A stretch of DNA of 64,000 bases, taken from contig JAECZT010000008.1 in the NCBI GenBank assembly GCA_020055645.1, positions 1-64,000 on the forward strand. Direction: 5' to 3'. This document shows, in pieces, positions 34,690 through 46,459 of this stretch. Under the pieces are notes generated by a model, which did not search any database, had not been told where the DNA came from, and was given only the letters and a program-made list of their open reading frames with translations. Source of the stretch: Tomocerus qinae. Taxonomy: Eukaryota > Arthropoda > Collembola > Entomobryomorpha > Tomoceridae. A program made the position numbers and the translations under genes. Position 1 is the first letter of the stretch. Each line of letters starts with the position of its first letter.

Positions 34690-35456
34690 GGTAAGATAAT
34701 GGGATGCTTCTGAACATACGGAAGTAATGAATGCCGGAGGCGCCCGCCCACCCTCAAAATTTCTACTTAAACAAGAAAAGGATTTCAGCGGGCTCTTTTT
34801 ATGCAGAATTACATTTAAAATGCAGTATTTGATTTCTTGAGCAAATGAAAGATTCTGTACTTGTTTAATCAACGCAAAAACTCTTTGCAATTCCAATGTT
34901 GATAAAGGTGCACAAGACACGATTTTCTTTCTGAGTTTGTCTGAGAATCTTAAATAATAACCTGTGATACGTATCAAAGTTGTAAATGATGAGTAACGGT
35001 TCAGCAAATCCAAATCCTCATGATTTTCAACCAACAAAATTGTCATTATCTTTTCTTTCTTCAGCGCATTAGGATCTGTTTAAATTTCCTCTTTCTGCAT
35101 TTTCCAAACAAATTGGTGTAGCCATTGTGGCCCCTACCACCAAAGAGGATGTCCATGAAGATCTTGGGGAAAATACCACGAGATGCACCGCCGTCCGTAG
35201 GATTTTCCTCCGACATGCCGTGGCTCCAATGTTGGAGACCTAGTAAATCTTTTATCTCAGATACACGATTTGCCACAGACGTTTTCCAGCGATTTGGATG
35301 CGTTTTTAGCCAAAATAGAACAATTAATTGTAGAATCAGTAAACGCATATTTATGTTAAATTTCCAAACTCAAAGCTTTCTTGACATTTGACATAAGACG
35401 AGAAAGTAGTAGTGCACCGCACAATTCCAAACAAGGTCTAAAGATACTTTAGTTTT
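34690..35456 (-). pseudogene. Bel-Pao pol fragment, copy 2 (longer)
   Basis: Minus-strand blocks match the Bel-Pao element at 49856-55555. They include VLFWLKTHPNRWKTSVANRV (RNase H end; the full element has the catalytic FTDSTIVLSW block here), GLQHWSHGMSEENPTDGGAS, and LRKKIVSCAPLSTLELQ at the start of the integrase region. It is broken by several frameshifts. It keeps GCA (Ala) where the full element has a UGA stop after KKIVSC. Homology fades at ~35456, where the CGAA minisatellite begins. Confidence 0.85.
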
Positions 35457-36270
35457 GGCATTCTTTCGAAACTACTCGAATTCTTGTGAAAGTACTCGAA
35501 TTCTTTCGAAACTACACGAATATTTTCGAAACTACTCGAATTCTTTCGAAACTACTCGGATTCTTTCGAAACTACTCGAATTCTTTCGAAACTACTCGAA
35601 TTTTGCGAAACTACTCGAATTCTTTCGAAACTACTGGTATTCTTTCGAAACTACTAGAATTCTTTCGGACCTACTAGAATTCTTTCGAAACTACTGGAAT
35701 TCTTTTGGAACTACTAGAATTCTTTTGAACCTACTCGAATTCTTTCTAAACTACTCGTATTCTTTCGAAACTACTCGTATTCTTTCTCTACTCGTATATT
35801 TTCGAAACTACTCGTATTCTTTCTCTACTCGTATATTTTCGAAACTACTCGTATTCTTTCTAAACTACTCGTATTGTATCGAAACTACTCGAATATCGAC
35901 GAAACAACTCGACTTTTTTTAAAAACAACTTTATTTGTTTTCAAACTGTCCTAATTCTTTGAAAACTAGAATTCGAATTCGTGCTCGAATTTTATCGAAA
36001 ATACTCTAATCCCTTCGAAACTTAATTCTCAATTCTTTAATTCTTTTGAGACTCTTCTATTTTGTTCAAGGCTACTCGAATTCAATCGGTACTACTTGAA
36101 TCTCATCGAAATCACTCGAATTTTTTTGACACCAATGAAATTCTTATGAAATGGCGTGAGCTCATTCGAAACTATTCGGATTCTCTCGAAACTACTCGAA
36201 TTGTTTGAAACTACTCGAATTGTTTTAAAGCTACTCCAATTCCAACGAAACTACTACTTCGAATTCCATT
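35457..36270. repeat. 20 bp minisatellite, consensus TTCTTTCGAAACTACTCGAA
   Basis: Regular 20 bp units from ~35457 to ~35925, then increasingly diverged units to ~36270. The long reading frames across it (ETTRILSKLLEFFRNYSNSF-like) are translations of the repeat, not genes. Each unit contains the palindrome TTCGAA. It starts exactly where Bel-Pao homology ends. Confidence 0.93.
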
Positions 36271-37397
36271 GTTTCGGTTGCTGTAGAGGAAGTTGGATTT
36301 AATCTGTTTTATATGTTTTTCACGATCTAAAAATCTGTAACTTGATCTTGGTGAATAAACTATCTGTACTTGTCAGTCAGTCAAATATGCTGAAGGGCTA
36401 GAATATAATCAAATAATTTGTTATAGTCTCCTGCAATTTGTTTCTCCACCCGTAAACTGCGTCCTTAAGCCAAAATCCCTGGCAAGGCCAAATTTTCAGT
36501 AAACTTAAAGTGGGGCCGCGAGTGAAGCATGATTTATCTCTCTTCCCTACTTAATTTATGTAAAACTAACTTTTCACAATTCAATTTCATGCTTTTACAA
36601 ACTGTAGATTTAATATATACATGACAGTTGTGTTGGATTCAGTTTCCAATGTGCTAAAATAGGTTTCCGAAGGATTGGAGTGGAAAATAGCATCAAAATA
36701 GTTTGTTCACAGTTGTGGGCTGAATTTATACAGTGGTACCTCGTTGCCGGTGTTGCCGGTAAACATAATACTCTTATCTGATTTACCGAGCATGTATCAG
36801 TAAGGGGGACGGGGCGAGCAGTGCTCCTTCCCTAATCTGAGAAAAAGAGAGGAATTTTTCTAAAAAAGGCCAAAAATTGCAAAAATCTAATGTCTAATGT
36901 AATAATTTACTAAAATGCAATACAGACACAATTTGGAGCACAAAATTACATGGAATTTATTATTTAAGTTAATTTATTTGTTTGAGATGAAAGCACATAA
37001 TTTTGATTCTGATTTAGTGTATCAAAATAAATATTTAATCAAATTAATTGTGTTTCCGTTTGTTGGGTCACTGAAGTCAGCCAGGTTCAAAAAACTTACA
37101 TTTACATCATGTGGTCTGTCAATTAGACTCTCTAGATAATTATGCAACGTGTGAGTGTGATGTTGAATATTTATTAAGTATATTTAAGTTCATTCTTTCT
37201 CTCATGATGAGAATAGCGTGGGTACCTTCTTCAATCCAAGACTCGTTATCATATATTCGCCGATTGAACATCATTTCTATCAAAGTTGTTTTTCCACTGC
37301 GTCTTTAACCCAAAATGATTACCGTAAACTTGGAACAGAAAACAGTGGTGTACAATTTTAAATAAGAATTCGCTTAAGTGTATACTTTGATTTTCAG
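36271..37397. other. Intergenic stretch, no gene recognised
   Basis: AT-rich, unique-looking sequence. The only hint of structure is TATA then CAGTGGTACCTCG at 36731, which resembles a pogo/Tigger-type terminal repeat next to a TA, but no partner end is seen. The short ORFs here have no recognisable motif. Confidence 0.5.
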
Positions 37398-37508
37398 TCG
37401 ATTAATTTAAATGAGTCTGTCGATGGACGTCCTCCGATATTATATGCTGCGGATTATGGACAAAATGAAGTAATAGAGTATCTTATTGCAAAAGGAGCCG
37501 ATGTAAAT
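37398..37508 (+). CDS. MTPN: Myotrophin-like ankyrin-repeat exon
   Basis: A 111 bp open exon (37 codons, phase 0 at both ends) lies between a good acceptor (TTGATTTTCAG) and a donor (GTAAGA). It encodes INLNESVDGRPPILYAADYG followed by QNEVIEYLIAKGADVN, one ankyrin repeat closely resembling the central repeat of myotrophin (V-1), whose family pattern is GR.PLHYAAD.GQ.E.LE.L..KGAD.N. Myotrophin is a small cytosolic ankyrin protein that binds the actin capping protein CapZ. The expected flanking exons (N-terminal helix before, HITPLL-type repeat after) were not found within the window by eye. It is therefore either an exon between large introns or an isolated duplicated exon. The usual His of LHYAAD is Leu here. 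Confidence 0.55.
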
Positions 37509-39030
37509 GTAAGACATATTATTATTAAATGAGGTTGGCAATTGGTCGGATGAATGTTCACCTTGATACAAGCTTCGTAGGGAACAAAATAGAATAATAC
37601 TCTTGTGAGAACAGAGTAGTCCATATCGGAGTGAAGACTCACCCATGCTCCCTTGTATATAAAACAACAAAGCATCTCGCAATTTCTGCAAAATTTCAAA
37701 ATAAAATATTTATTTGTTTTTTCAATAATTCCTACAATATCTAAAGTATAAAAACCTATAATTACACGTTGGCACGGGCCCACTTGTGCCCATTACTAGT
37801 ATTGCCACTGATACAACCTTAGATAGGACTCACCGCAATAAACAACTATAGTCTTGAAAGCGAGACATTATTCCCAATCTTTCTATCCGCTTCTGATTCA
37901 TAGGAAATCTCTTAACAACATGCTAGAAATTGTGATTTTGAATTCCAATTCGTCTTTCCAGTTTTATTTTAAAAAATGCAGCAGTTTTGAAATGTGTTCA
38001 TTACAATTTAGTTGATGTCCCATGCGGAAATGAGGGGAGGCGGACAAAATATCTATGGTTATTATGATACTATCCAAGGTGAGTGAAATTGTTATGGGGA
38101 CTGGCTTTTAAATTTCGAAAGACCACTATCGTAATTTCCGCAAATCCTGGCCCCCTTAAAAAGTCAAATACTGCAAAGGTATTTTGACTTGCAATTTCTG
38201 GTGCTCATTCTTGACTTTGTAACGAATAATTTATCTAATTACAACTTCGGACGTATACCCTCTAGTTCGGCGGTAGAGGCCTCCAAAGTAAGGGTAGTTT
38301 AACCCGTAAAGCATAGGGATTAAACAAATAGTCAGAGTTCTATTTTAGCCGGCTTTTTTACATTTTGCCCACCCACCCGGGCAAAAGGGGTAAAACGGGC
38401 AAAAGGGGTAAAAGGGGCAAAAAGTCTAAATCGTAGTTCATCTACCAAAATAAATGTCGCATCAATGTCTCTTCGTTTATACGTACCTAAATACAGGCTT
38501 ACTGGAATATCATTAACTCCGATTTTCAAAGACAAACAGTTAGTTTACTTCTGTGACTTCGTTAAGTGACTTTGTTAAGTGACTTCGTTTCGTCAACCAA
38601 AAATGTACCTGGGGTATCGCAAGACATACTAAAAACAATGTGAGATGGTTTACCCTTGGCGGTGCCAAACAAACAATTATTAGAGTGCTTTGGCCTGCCT
38701 TCTACTCTACTCGCGCGCTTCGCTTGATCCTTACCTCTGCACCAAGTACAAAATGCAAAGCAGGAGCGGAGCATTTTGTATTTGCTTTTGTATTCTGTGT
38801 ATACCGTGTCATTTGCTTTTGTGTTTGGTATTCTGTATCGTGTCAACCATCCTTCGCTCGCGTCCGTCAAACCGGCAGTGACATTTTCCAGTCAAGAGTA
38901 TAGCCAGCACTGAACAATCCGTGTAAAAGCTTCAGGTATCTTTCCACCTAATTACTGTTAATTTTATTGTCCCTTCCAATGTGATTAGAACGCAATAATA
39001 AGGTGATGTCAATAGCCAATTTCAGCATCA
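37509..39030. other. Non-coding stretch with short simple repeats
   Basis: No gene recognised. A GGGCAAAAGGGGTAAAA-type microrepeat lies at 38379-38423, and a ~19 bp tandem repeat (GTGACTTCGTTAA) at 38552-38592. Short ORFs overlap these but show no domain. Confidence 0.5.
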
Positions 39031-39161
39031 TTCTGCAGCCAGTTTGAAATGTGGGTTCATTCATTTAGCTTTTAGGTGGGGAAAAAGCCCATGGTCATGG
39101 ATACAGCCACTGATCCCCCTTTGGCCTGCTCCCAGTTTTCCTATTCAAACTGGCTGCAGAA
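39031..39161. repeat. Small inverted repeat, possible short MITE
   Basis: TTCTGCAGCCAGTTTGAA at 39031-39048 is repeated as its exact inverse at 39144-39161, an 18 bp perfect inverted repeat around a ~95 bp interior with no ORF. It could be a hairpin or a very short non-autonomous element; no clear target-site duplication was found. Confidence 0.5.
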
Positions 39162-39608
39162 AGAGAGCAAAACATCCTATTGACTTAACCAGAAGTGGGA
39201 CTGTCATAGGTTCGAATCACATTGCATCGCTTTAAAGTATCACTTTGCATGACTTTTGCCTATAGCTGACTTCATAATAGCTGATAAAATGACAGTCACT
39301 GCTCACATGTTACTATGGATGAGGTTGTCAATTGTTTGGGACATAAATCCAACCGCATTCATTAACTAATTTACTATTTTTTATCGTGATGATTCTTATG
39401 CGATTAAATATTGAGTCGACTCAACGAAACCTTTACTGTTCATTGAAACCTCAGGAAAAAGGTATAGATCATCGATCAGTTGAGTCTGTCAAAGTGAAAG
39501 GTAAGTTTAGACGAGTTAATCAACTAAAAGTAACCTACAACAGGATAATTATGGTAATGATTACAAAATAGTACGTTTCATTGATATTATTATTCGTTCA
39601 TATAGATA

Positions 39609-41090
39609 ATGCCTAACCACAATTGTGGAATTTGCCAACGGAGAATTTCTAGCTCCGCAAAGAAAAACAAGATTAGGCCTATATGGGAACTAGCAAAGCA
39701 GTTAGGAATAGCGAAAGGAAAAATGCTTCTTGAGGAGGATAAGGAGAAGTACATATGTAACACATGTAGAACACCTTTAGTTTTCAATACTGCCCCTTCT
39801 GCTAATAATGACACGTTAGATGAAAGCTCGAATGATGAAGTATCGATGTCAGTAGATGATGAAACGTTCTCGTTTTCCCAGCCGTACACTGAAGAATCTC
39901 AAGCTTCATTAACAATGAATTCTGTTAGCCAATCGTTTATCAGTGAATCAAGTCAGTTCACTCAAGCATCGAGCCAAGGCATTTCCGAAATTACTAATTC
40001 TTCAACAGTTAGACCTAATTCGATGTTTGGTCTGGAATCATGTACTAAATCAGAGAAAGCTTGTTTTATCTGCAGAAACAAGTCAGGCCGGTCTAAGATA
40101 CCTAAACCAGCTATTATAGATGCCTTCATTAAAAGAAAGATAATCATTCCAGAGAAAAATCGTTGCTGTCCTGATCACATTGGGAGAAGTGGCTATTTTA
40201 AGATAGAAGTTTTAGAAAAACTTGAGGCCCAAAAAAACTATACGGAAATGACAAATAATGAGATGTCTCAGTTTTTGTTAAATGTGGCCGACACTGCATG
40301 TAAAAACTCGGAGAAACCGACTTTAAGCTTTAGTGACCAAACAGATTTTACTTCTGAAGAATTTGAAACTCTGTTGGAGGTCTCAGAGGACAATTTCAAT
40401 AAACTTTACAGCATCTGCTGTCCTCACCTTCATGAAAGTATAAATCGATGTCCTAGGAATGCCCTTGCTGTCTTTTTAATGAAAATGAGACTTAATTTGT
40501 CTCAAAATGTACTAGCATTGCTGTTCGGCTTAATTGCTGATTACAAAGTAGAGAATCAATGGATTGCACAAGAAGCAATTACAAGAAGCATAGCATCAAA
40601 TGAATTAATGATACAAGTGGAATCGTCAGGAATTGAAAACAAAAGAGTTCTGTGGAAAGAAGCAACAGCGGATTCGCTTACAAGTTTTCCGAAAGTTGAC
40701 ACTGAGGATATGAAGAGATTGACACTTGGAAGTTACCAATCAAGACTAGCTATTAAGTATATCCGGCAGCATTTGGACAAAGATTCCATTTACACAATGT
40801 ATATACATTAAGACGAGGATACACTATTGAGGGGTAAAATCGAATCCAGGTTTCAAAAAGAGCGTAGCCATCAATTGTGGATCCAGTTCGACAAAACACA
40901 AAAAGGTAGTGCAGGAATACTTGGATATTATTGCAAATGCAAATCCGGAGCAAGAGTAGTGTCAATGTGTGCACATATCACGTCAGTGGTATAGGTCCTT
41001 GGGTCATGTCGCTATAATATCGAAAATATGCCAAAGCAAAGAAATCTGGTAGCATCCATTTTAGATGCAGCAGATTCTGAAGAAAGTTAA
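39609..41090 (+). pseudogene. Decayed transposon-derived gene: zinc motifs, HTH, SWIM zinc finger, no DDE core
   Basis: One reading frame runs from ATG 39609 to TAA 41088, broken only by an in-frame TAA at 40809 and a TAG at 40992. Residues 6-53 have CGIC...CNTC, and 152-190 have CFIC...CCPDH, two likely zinc-binding modules. Residues 284-306 (NALAVFLMKMRLNLSQNVLA) match the HTH that precedes the DDE domain in PIF/Harbinger-like transposases. The sequence then jumps to LTLGSYQSRLAIKYIRQHL and, past the first stop, to HQLWIQF and YYCKCKSGARVVSMCAHITS, a SWIM zinc finger (CxC...CxH) as seen in many transposon-derived proteins. About 200 residues of catalytic domain expected between HTH and SWIM are missing. 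The TAG sits where SVVWYLG would have its Trp. It starts right after an acceptor-like TTCATATAG. Confidence 0.65.
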
Positions 41091-41215
41091 AGTCTTGGAT
41101 ATATATTAATACTTGTAAAACATATAGTCAATCAACTAGTTTATGATTTCAATAAACTAATAGTTAAATAGGTAAATGTTAATTGACTAGGGAGAAAGTT
41201 AATCACCTTGAAGCA
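41091..41215. other. Short AT-rich spacer before satellite 2
   Basis: Contains repeated ACTAGTTTATGATTTC/AATAAACTAATAG-like words. No gene. Confidence 0.4.
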
Positions 41216-44200
41216 CACTACAGCATATTACAGCAGCGTGTCAGAGCACTGAAAACTACTGAAAACTGGCCAGGGGTCATTCATATATTGTGTAATAGCT
41301 AAAAAATAATATTTCTCCACCCTGATGCATAGTACATCACAGCAGCGTGTCAGAGCAATGAAAACTAATGAAATATGATTGAGAGACATTCATAAATAGT
41401 GTAATAGCAAAAAATAATATTTCTCCACCCTGATGCATATTACATAACTGTATCATGTCAGAGCACGGAAAACTATTGAAAACTGACTCAGGGTCATTCA
41501 TATATTGTGTGATAAAAAAAATATTTCTCCACCCTATTGCATAGAACATAACTGAAGTATGTCAGAGCACTGAAAATTATTGAAAACTGACTAAGGGTCA
41601 TTCATACATTGTGTTATAAGTAAAAAATAATATTTCTCTACCCTGATGCACAGTACATAACTGTTGCATGCCAGAGCACTAAAAACTATTGAAAATTGAC
41701 TAAGGGTCTTTCATATATTGTGTACTAGCTAAAAAATAATATTTCTCCACCCTGATGTACAGTACATCCCAGCAGTTTGTCAGAGCAATGAAAACTAATG
41801 AAATATAGTTAAGAGACATTCATAAATAGTGTATTAGCAAAAAATAATATTTCTCCACCCTGTTGCATAGAACATAACTGTAGTATGTCAGAGCACTGAA
41901 AATTAATGAAAACTGACTAAGGGTCATTCATACATTGTGTGATAAGTAAAAAATAATATTTCTCCACCCTATTGCATAGAACATAACTGAAGTATGTCAG
42001 AGCACTGAAAATTATTGAAAACTGACTAAGGGTCATTCATACATTGTGTTATAAGTAAAAAATAATATTTCTCTACCCTGATGCACAGTACATAACTGTT
42101 GCATGCCAGAGCACTAAAAACTATTGAAAATTGACTAAGGGTCTTTCATATATTGTGTACTAGCTAAAAAATAATATTTCTCCACCCTGATGTACAGTAC
42201 ATCCCAGCAGTTTGTCAGAGCAATGAAAACTAATGAAATATAGTTAAGAGACATTCATAAATAGTGTATTAGCAAAAAATAATATTTCTCCACCCTGTTG
42301 CATAGAACATAACTGTAGTATGTCAGAGCACTGAAAATTAATGAAAACTGACTAAGGGTCATTCATACATTGTGTGATAAGTAAAAAATAATATTTCTCC
42401 ACCCTATTGCATAGAACATAACTGAAGTATGTCAGAGCACTGAAAATTATTGAAAACTGACTAAGGGTCATTCATACATTGTGTTATAAGTAAAAAATAA
42501 TATTTCTCTACCCTGATGCACAGTACATAACTGTTGCATGCCAGAGCACTAAAAACTATTGAAAATTGACTAAGGGTCTTTCATATATTGTGTACTAGCT
42601 AAAAAATAATATTTCTCCACCCTGATGTACAGTACATCCCAGCAGTTTGTCAGAGCAATGAAAACTAATGAAATATAGTTAAGAGACATTCATAAATAGT
42701 GTATTAGCAAAAAATAATATTTCTCCACCCTGATGCATAGTACATCACAACAGCGTATCAGAGCAATGAAAACTAATGAAAACCTTCTAGGGGTCATTCA
42801 TATATTGTGTAATAGCTAAAACATAATATTTCTCCACCCTGATGCATAGTACATCACAGCAGCGTGTCAGAGCAATGAAAACTAATGAAATATAATTAAG
42901 AGACATTCATAAATAGTGTAATAGCAAAAAATAATATTTCTCCACCCTGATGCATAGTACATAACTGTAGCATGTCAGAGCACGAAAAACTATTGAAAAC
43001 TGATTCAGGGTCATTCATATATTGTGTGATAAATAAAAAATAATATTTCTCCACCCTGTTGCATAGAACATAACTGTAGTATGTCAGAGCACTGAAAATT
43101 AATGAAAACTGACTAAGGGTCATTCATACATTGTGTGATAAGTAAAAAATAATATTTCTCCACCCTGATGCACAGTACATAACTGTTGCATTGCATGTCA
43201 AAGCACTAAAAACTATTGAAAATTGACTAAGAGTCTTTCATATATTGTGTACTAGCTAAAAAATAATGTTTCTCCACCCTGATGTACAGTACATCCCAGC
43301 AGCGTGTCAGAGCAATGAAAACTAATGAAATATGGTTAACAGACATTCATAAATAGTGTATTAGCAAAAAATAATATTTCTCCACCCTAATGCATAGTAC
43401 ATAACTGTAGCATGTCAGAGCACTAAAAACTATTGAAACCTGACTAAGGGTCATTCATATATGGAGTAATAAATCAAAAATAATATTTCTCCACCCTGAT
43501 GCATAGTACATCACAGCAGCGTGTCAGAGCAATGAAAACTAATGAAATATGCTTAAGAGACATTCATAAATAGTGTAATAGCAAAAAATAATATTTCTCC
43601 ACCCTGATGCATAGTACATAACTGTACCATGTCAGAGCACGGAAAACTATTGAAAACTGACCAAGGGTCATTCATATATTGTGTGATAAATAAAAAATAA
43701 TATTTCTCCACCCTGATGCATAGTACATACCTGTTCCATGTCAGAGCACTGAAAACCATTGAAAACTGACTAAGGGTCATTTATATCTTGTGTGATAAAT
43801 AAAAAATAATATTTCTCCACCCTGATGCATAGTACATCACAGCAGCGTGTCAGAGCAATGAAAACTAATGAAATATGGTTAAGAGACATTCATAAATAGT
43901 GTAATAGCAAAAAATAATATTTCTCCGCCCTGATGCATAGTACATAACTGTAGCATGTCAGAGCACGGAAAACTATTGAAATATGGTTAAGAGACATTCA
44001 TAAATAGAGTAATAGCAAAAAATAATATTTCTCTACCCTGATGCACAGTACATAACTGTTGCATGTCAGAGCACTAAAAACTATTGAAAATTGACTAAGG
44101 GTCTTTCATATATTGTGTACTAGCTAAAAAATAATATTTCTCCACCCTGATGTACAGTACATCCCAGCAGTTTGTCAGAGCAATGAAAACTAATGAAATA

Positions 44201-45108
44201 TAGTTAAGAGACATTCATAAATAGTGTATTAGCAAAAATAATATTTCTCCACCCTGATGCATAGTACATAACTGTAGCATGTCAGAGCACTAAAAACTAT
44301 TGAAAACTGACTAAGGGTCATTCATATATTGAGTAATAAATCAAAAATAATATTTCTCCACCCTGATGCATAGTACATCACAGCAGCCTGTCAGAGCAAT
44401 GAAAACTAATGAAATATGGTTAAGAGACATTCGTGAATAGTGTAACAGCAAAAAATAATATTTCTCCACCCTGATGCATAATACATAACTGTAGCATGTC
44501 AGAGCACTGAAAATTATTGAAAACTGACTCAGGGTCATTCATACATTGTGTGATAAGTAAAAAATATTTCTCCACCCTGATGCATAGTACATAACTGTAG
44601 CATGTCAGAGTACTGAAAACTATTGAAAATTGACTAAGGGTCTTTCATATATTGTGTAATAGCTAAAAAATAATATTTCTCCACCCTGATGTAGAGTACA
44701 TCCCAGCAGCGTGTCAGAGCAATGAAAACTAATGAATTATGGTTAAGAGACATTCATAAATAGTGTAATAGCAAAAAATAATATTTCTCCACTCTGATGA
44801 ATAGTACATTACTGTTGCATGTCAGAGCACTGAAAACTATTGAAATATGGTTAGGGGTCACCCTAACCAGTTTTTAATAGTTTTCCGTGCTTTGATGCGC
44901 TGCTGTAATCTACTGTGCACTAGGGTGGTGAAATATTATTTTTTATCTATTACACAATATATGAATGACCCCTAACCATATTTCTATATTTTTCAGTGCT
45001 TTATTACTCTACTGTAATGTACTGTGCATCAGGGTGGTTGAATATTAATTTTTGGCTATTACACAATATATGAATGACCCCTAACCATATTTCAATATTT
45101 TTCAGTTT
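41216..45108. repeat. 109 bp satellite, left arm, with 435 bp higher-order unit
   Basis: Head-to-tail ~109 bp monomers, about 35 copies, typically CTCCACCCTGATGCATAGTA then CATAACTGTAGCATGTCAGA. Two subtypes partly alternate. One reads ACTGACTAAGGGTCATTCAT, the other AATATGGTTAAGAGACATTC. Between ~41540 and ~42720 a four-monomer, ~435 bp unit repeats (CCTGATGTACAGTACATCCC at 41751, 42186 and 42621). At ~44863 the monomers switch strand across GGTTAGGGGTCACCCTAACC and run in the opposite orientation to ~45108. The short ORFs along it are translations of the repeat. Confidence 0.95.
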
Positions 45109-45737
45109 CCTGTGGCCAGCTAACCTCTCTGACTCTCGTCAAGACAGAATGTTATAGAAAATCCCTATATTACTTTAATTTAACCTATTCTTCCAACTCA
45201 ATTTTATCATCTATACTATACTAGTACTTCATAGCAAATTCAGCATCCTTCATCCTCGCATTGCATTTTGCATTAGCACCAATTCAAATGCTGAATGTAT
45301 ATTATTATTGTTGTTATTATACTACGTCTACTGCCAACTACGCTGTTTGTTTCTTCTCGCGGTCTCTCTTGTTTCATAAAACCTTTATTTATTTTTATTT
45401 GTAGCCGATATCTGTATTAGACTGAACATCTAGTGAGTATGCAGATCAGTGAATTTGATGTGATTACAAGTGGAATTCACGGCGGGATCCTTCAGAACAT
45501 GAAGGTATTCATGTATGGACTATTGTAATAGACTTCCACTTGGTCTATTATTCGATATTCGGTGATGTTATTGGGTAACTATGGCATATATTAAACCCGT
45601 AATGTCATCTGTCAACTTTTATTTATCATACTAAGGGATGGGGCCAGGCCAGAGTGAGTCATTTCCATGACCTCTAGTTACCCGGGGGACAGAAACGTGT
45701 TTAGTATTCTATCTTATTTAAGCCAAGACTTTCCGAC
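45109..45737. other. Arm sequence without recognised gene
   Basis: Unique-looking AT-rich DNA inside the palindrome arm, mirrored at ~58198-58826. No motif or ORF of note. Confidence 0.4.
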
Positions 45738-45974
45738 TTATTTGTTCAGAGCTGCCTTACAATCACATCCCCTGCCTGGATCACAATCATCATCTTCTTC
45801 AGTTCTGTGAACTATCAAGTGTTGTATTTTCAGGTGAATTCGTTTGTTAGTCCTCTGAAATTTCCCTCTGACATCATCACTTAAGTCATGTTCTCTATCA
45901 TAGTAAACATTAGAATTTGGATCGAACAAAACTTGCTTAGATTTTCTAGTCAGGACTCTTGGAACGAGAACCAC
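45738..45974 (-). CDS. Small ORF of unknown function, left-arm copy
   Basis: 78 codons, unchanged in the mirror copy at 57961-58197. It has a basic N-terminal half (VLTRKSKQVLFDP; KFQRTNKRIHLKIQ) and an acidic/cysteine C-terminus (EEDDDCDPGRGCDCKAALNK). No family recognised. Conservation between arms only reflects recent duplication. It may be an exon or non-coding. Confidence 0.2.
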   Translation of the reverse strand: MVLVPRVLTRKSKQVLFDPNSNVYYDREHDLSDDVRGKFQRTNKRIHLKIQHLIVHRTEEDDDCDPGRGCDCKAALNK

Positions 45975-46104
45975 CTCTTGGATTGTCTAGTACGGGCAAA
46001 TAGGTCTAGACAGTTTAGCTTTAAAAAATGGGGTCGGTTTTGCTCCTTCTCAAGGAGCAAATTATCCATGGTTATTATAACAAATAATAAATCACAACAG
46101 ATTA

Positions 46105-46215
46105 TTTCATTTCAAAATTTTATATGATTTTCATATACATTCACAAGGGGAATATTTATTGCAACATTTGACTTCTGCATTACAGTCGTTTGATATCAGT
46201 ACCTTTTAGCATATC
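46105..46215. mobile_element. Diverged relative of the foldback MITE terminal repeat, left arm
   Basis: CAAAATTTTATATGATTTTC, then an AAGGG(G)AATATTT block and ACCTTTTAGCATA, follow the same order as in the TIR of the 1.16 kb MITE, with many substitutions. This suggests an older family member. Mirror copy at ~57720-57830. Confidence 0.45.
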
Positions 46216-46459
46216 ATATTACTACCACCATCCTAAGCTACACTTATAATATCATATGATACTACTCCACACTATGAATAATAAAAGTTATAATCATGTT
46301 ATTGGATTAACTTTCAAACTATGAAAACAACACAATAGAATAGATCATTTTAATTACTTGTTGTAAGGAGCAACTGTTGATACAACTACTATTATGTTGA
46401 CACACAAAATAGACAGTAGGCATACTAAATGGCTAAAGGGCTTAGTTTGGGTAGATAAT

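Larger units (their letters stand above)
30752..35258. repeat. Mosaic segment, copy 2 (extends further at both ends)
   Basis: Second copy of 20101-24608. It continues left into gypsy RNase H (30196-30751) and right into more Bel-Pao sequence (35259-35456). The offset of 10651 bp equals PLE (24609-30195) plus the gypsy-to-Bel-Pao stretch (30196-35258), so the geometry is that of a tandem duplication with a 10.65 kb unit. Confidence 0.93.

Noticed and set aside
35455..35922. 155-codon ORF rich in FRNYSNSFETTRILSKL
   Set aside because: It is the translation of a 20 bp repeat, with several frames open.
35457..36270. Heat-shock-element array
   Set aside because: The GAA/TTC words are not in the alternating GAAnnTTC spacing required.
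36731..36743. pogo/Tigger terminal repeat (CAGTGGTACCTCG next to TA)
   Set aside because: Only one end is visible and no partner or transposase was found; too short to call.
42896..43780. Several 65-75 codon ORFs (MTLSQFS...FFITQYMNDP)
   Set aside because: Repeated translations of the 109 bp satellite.
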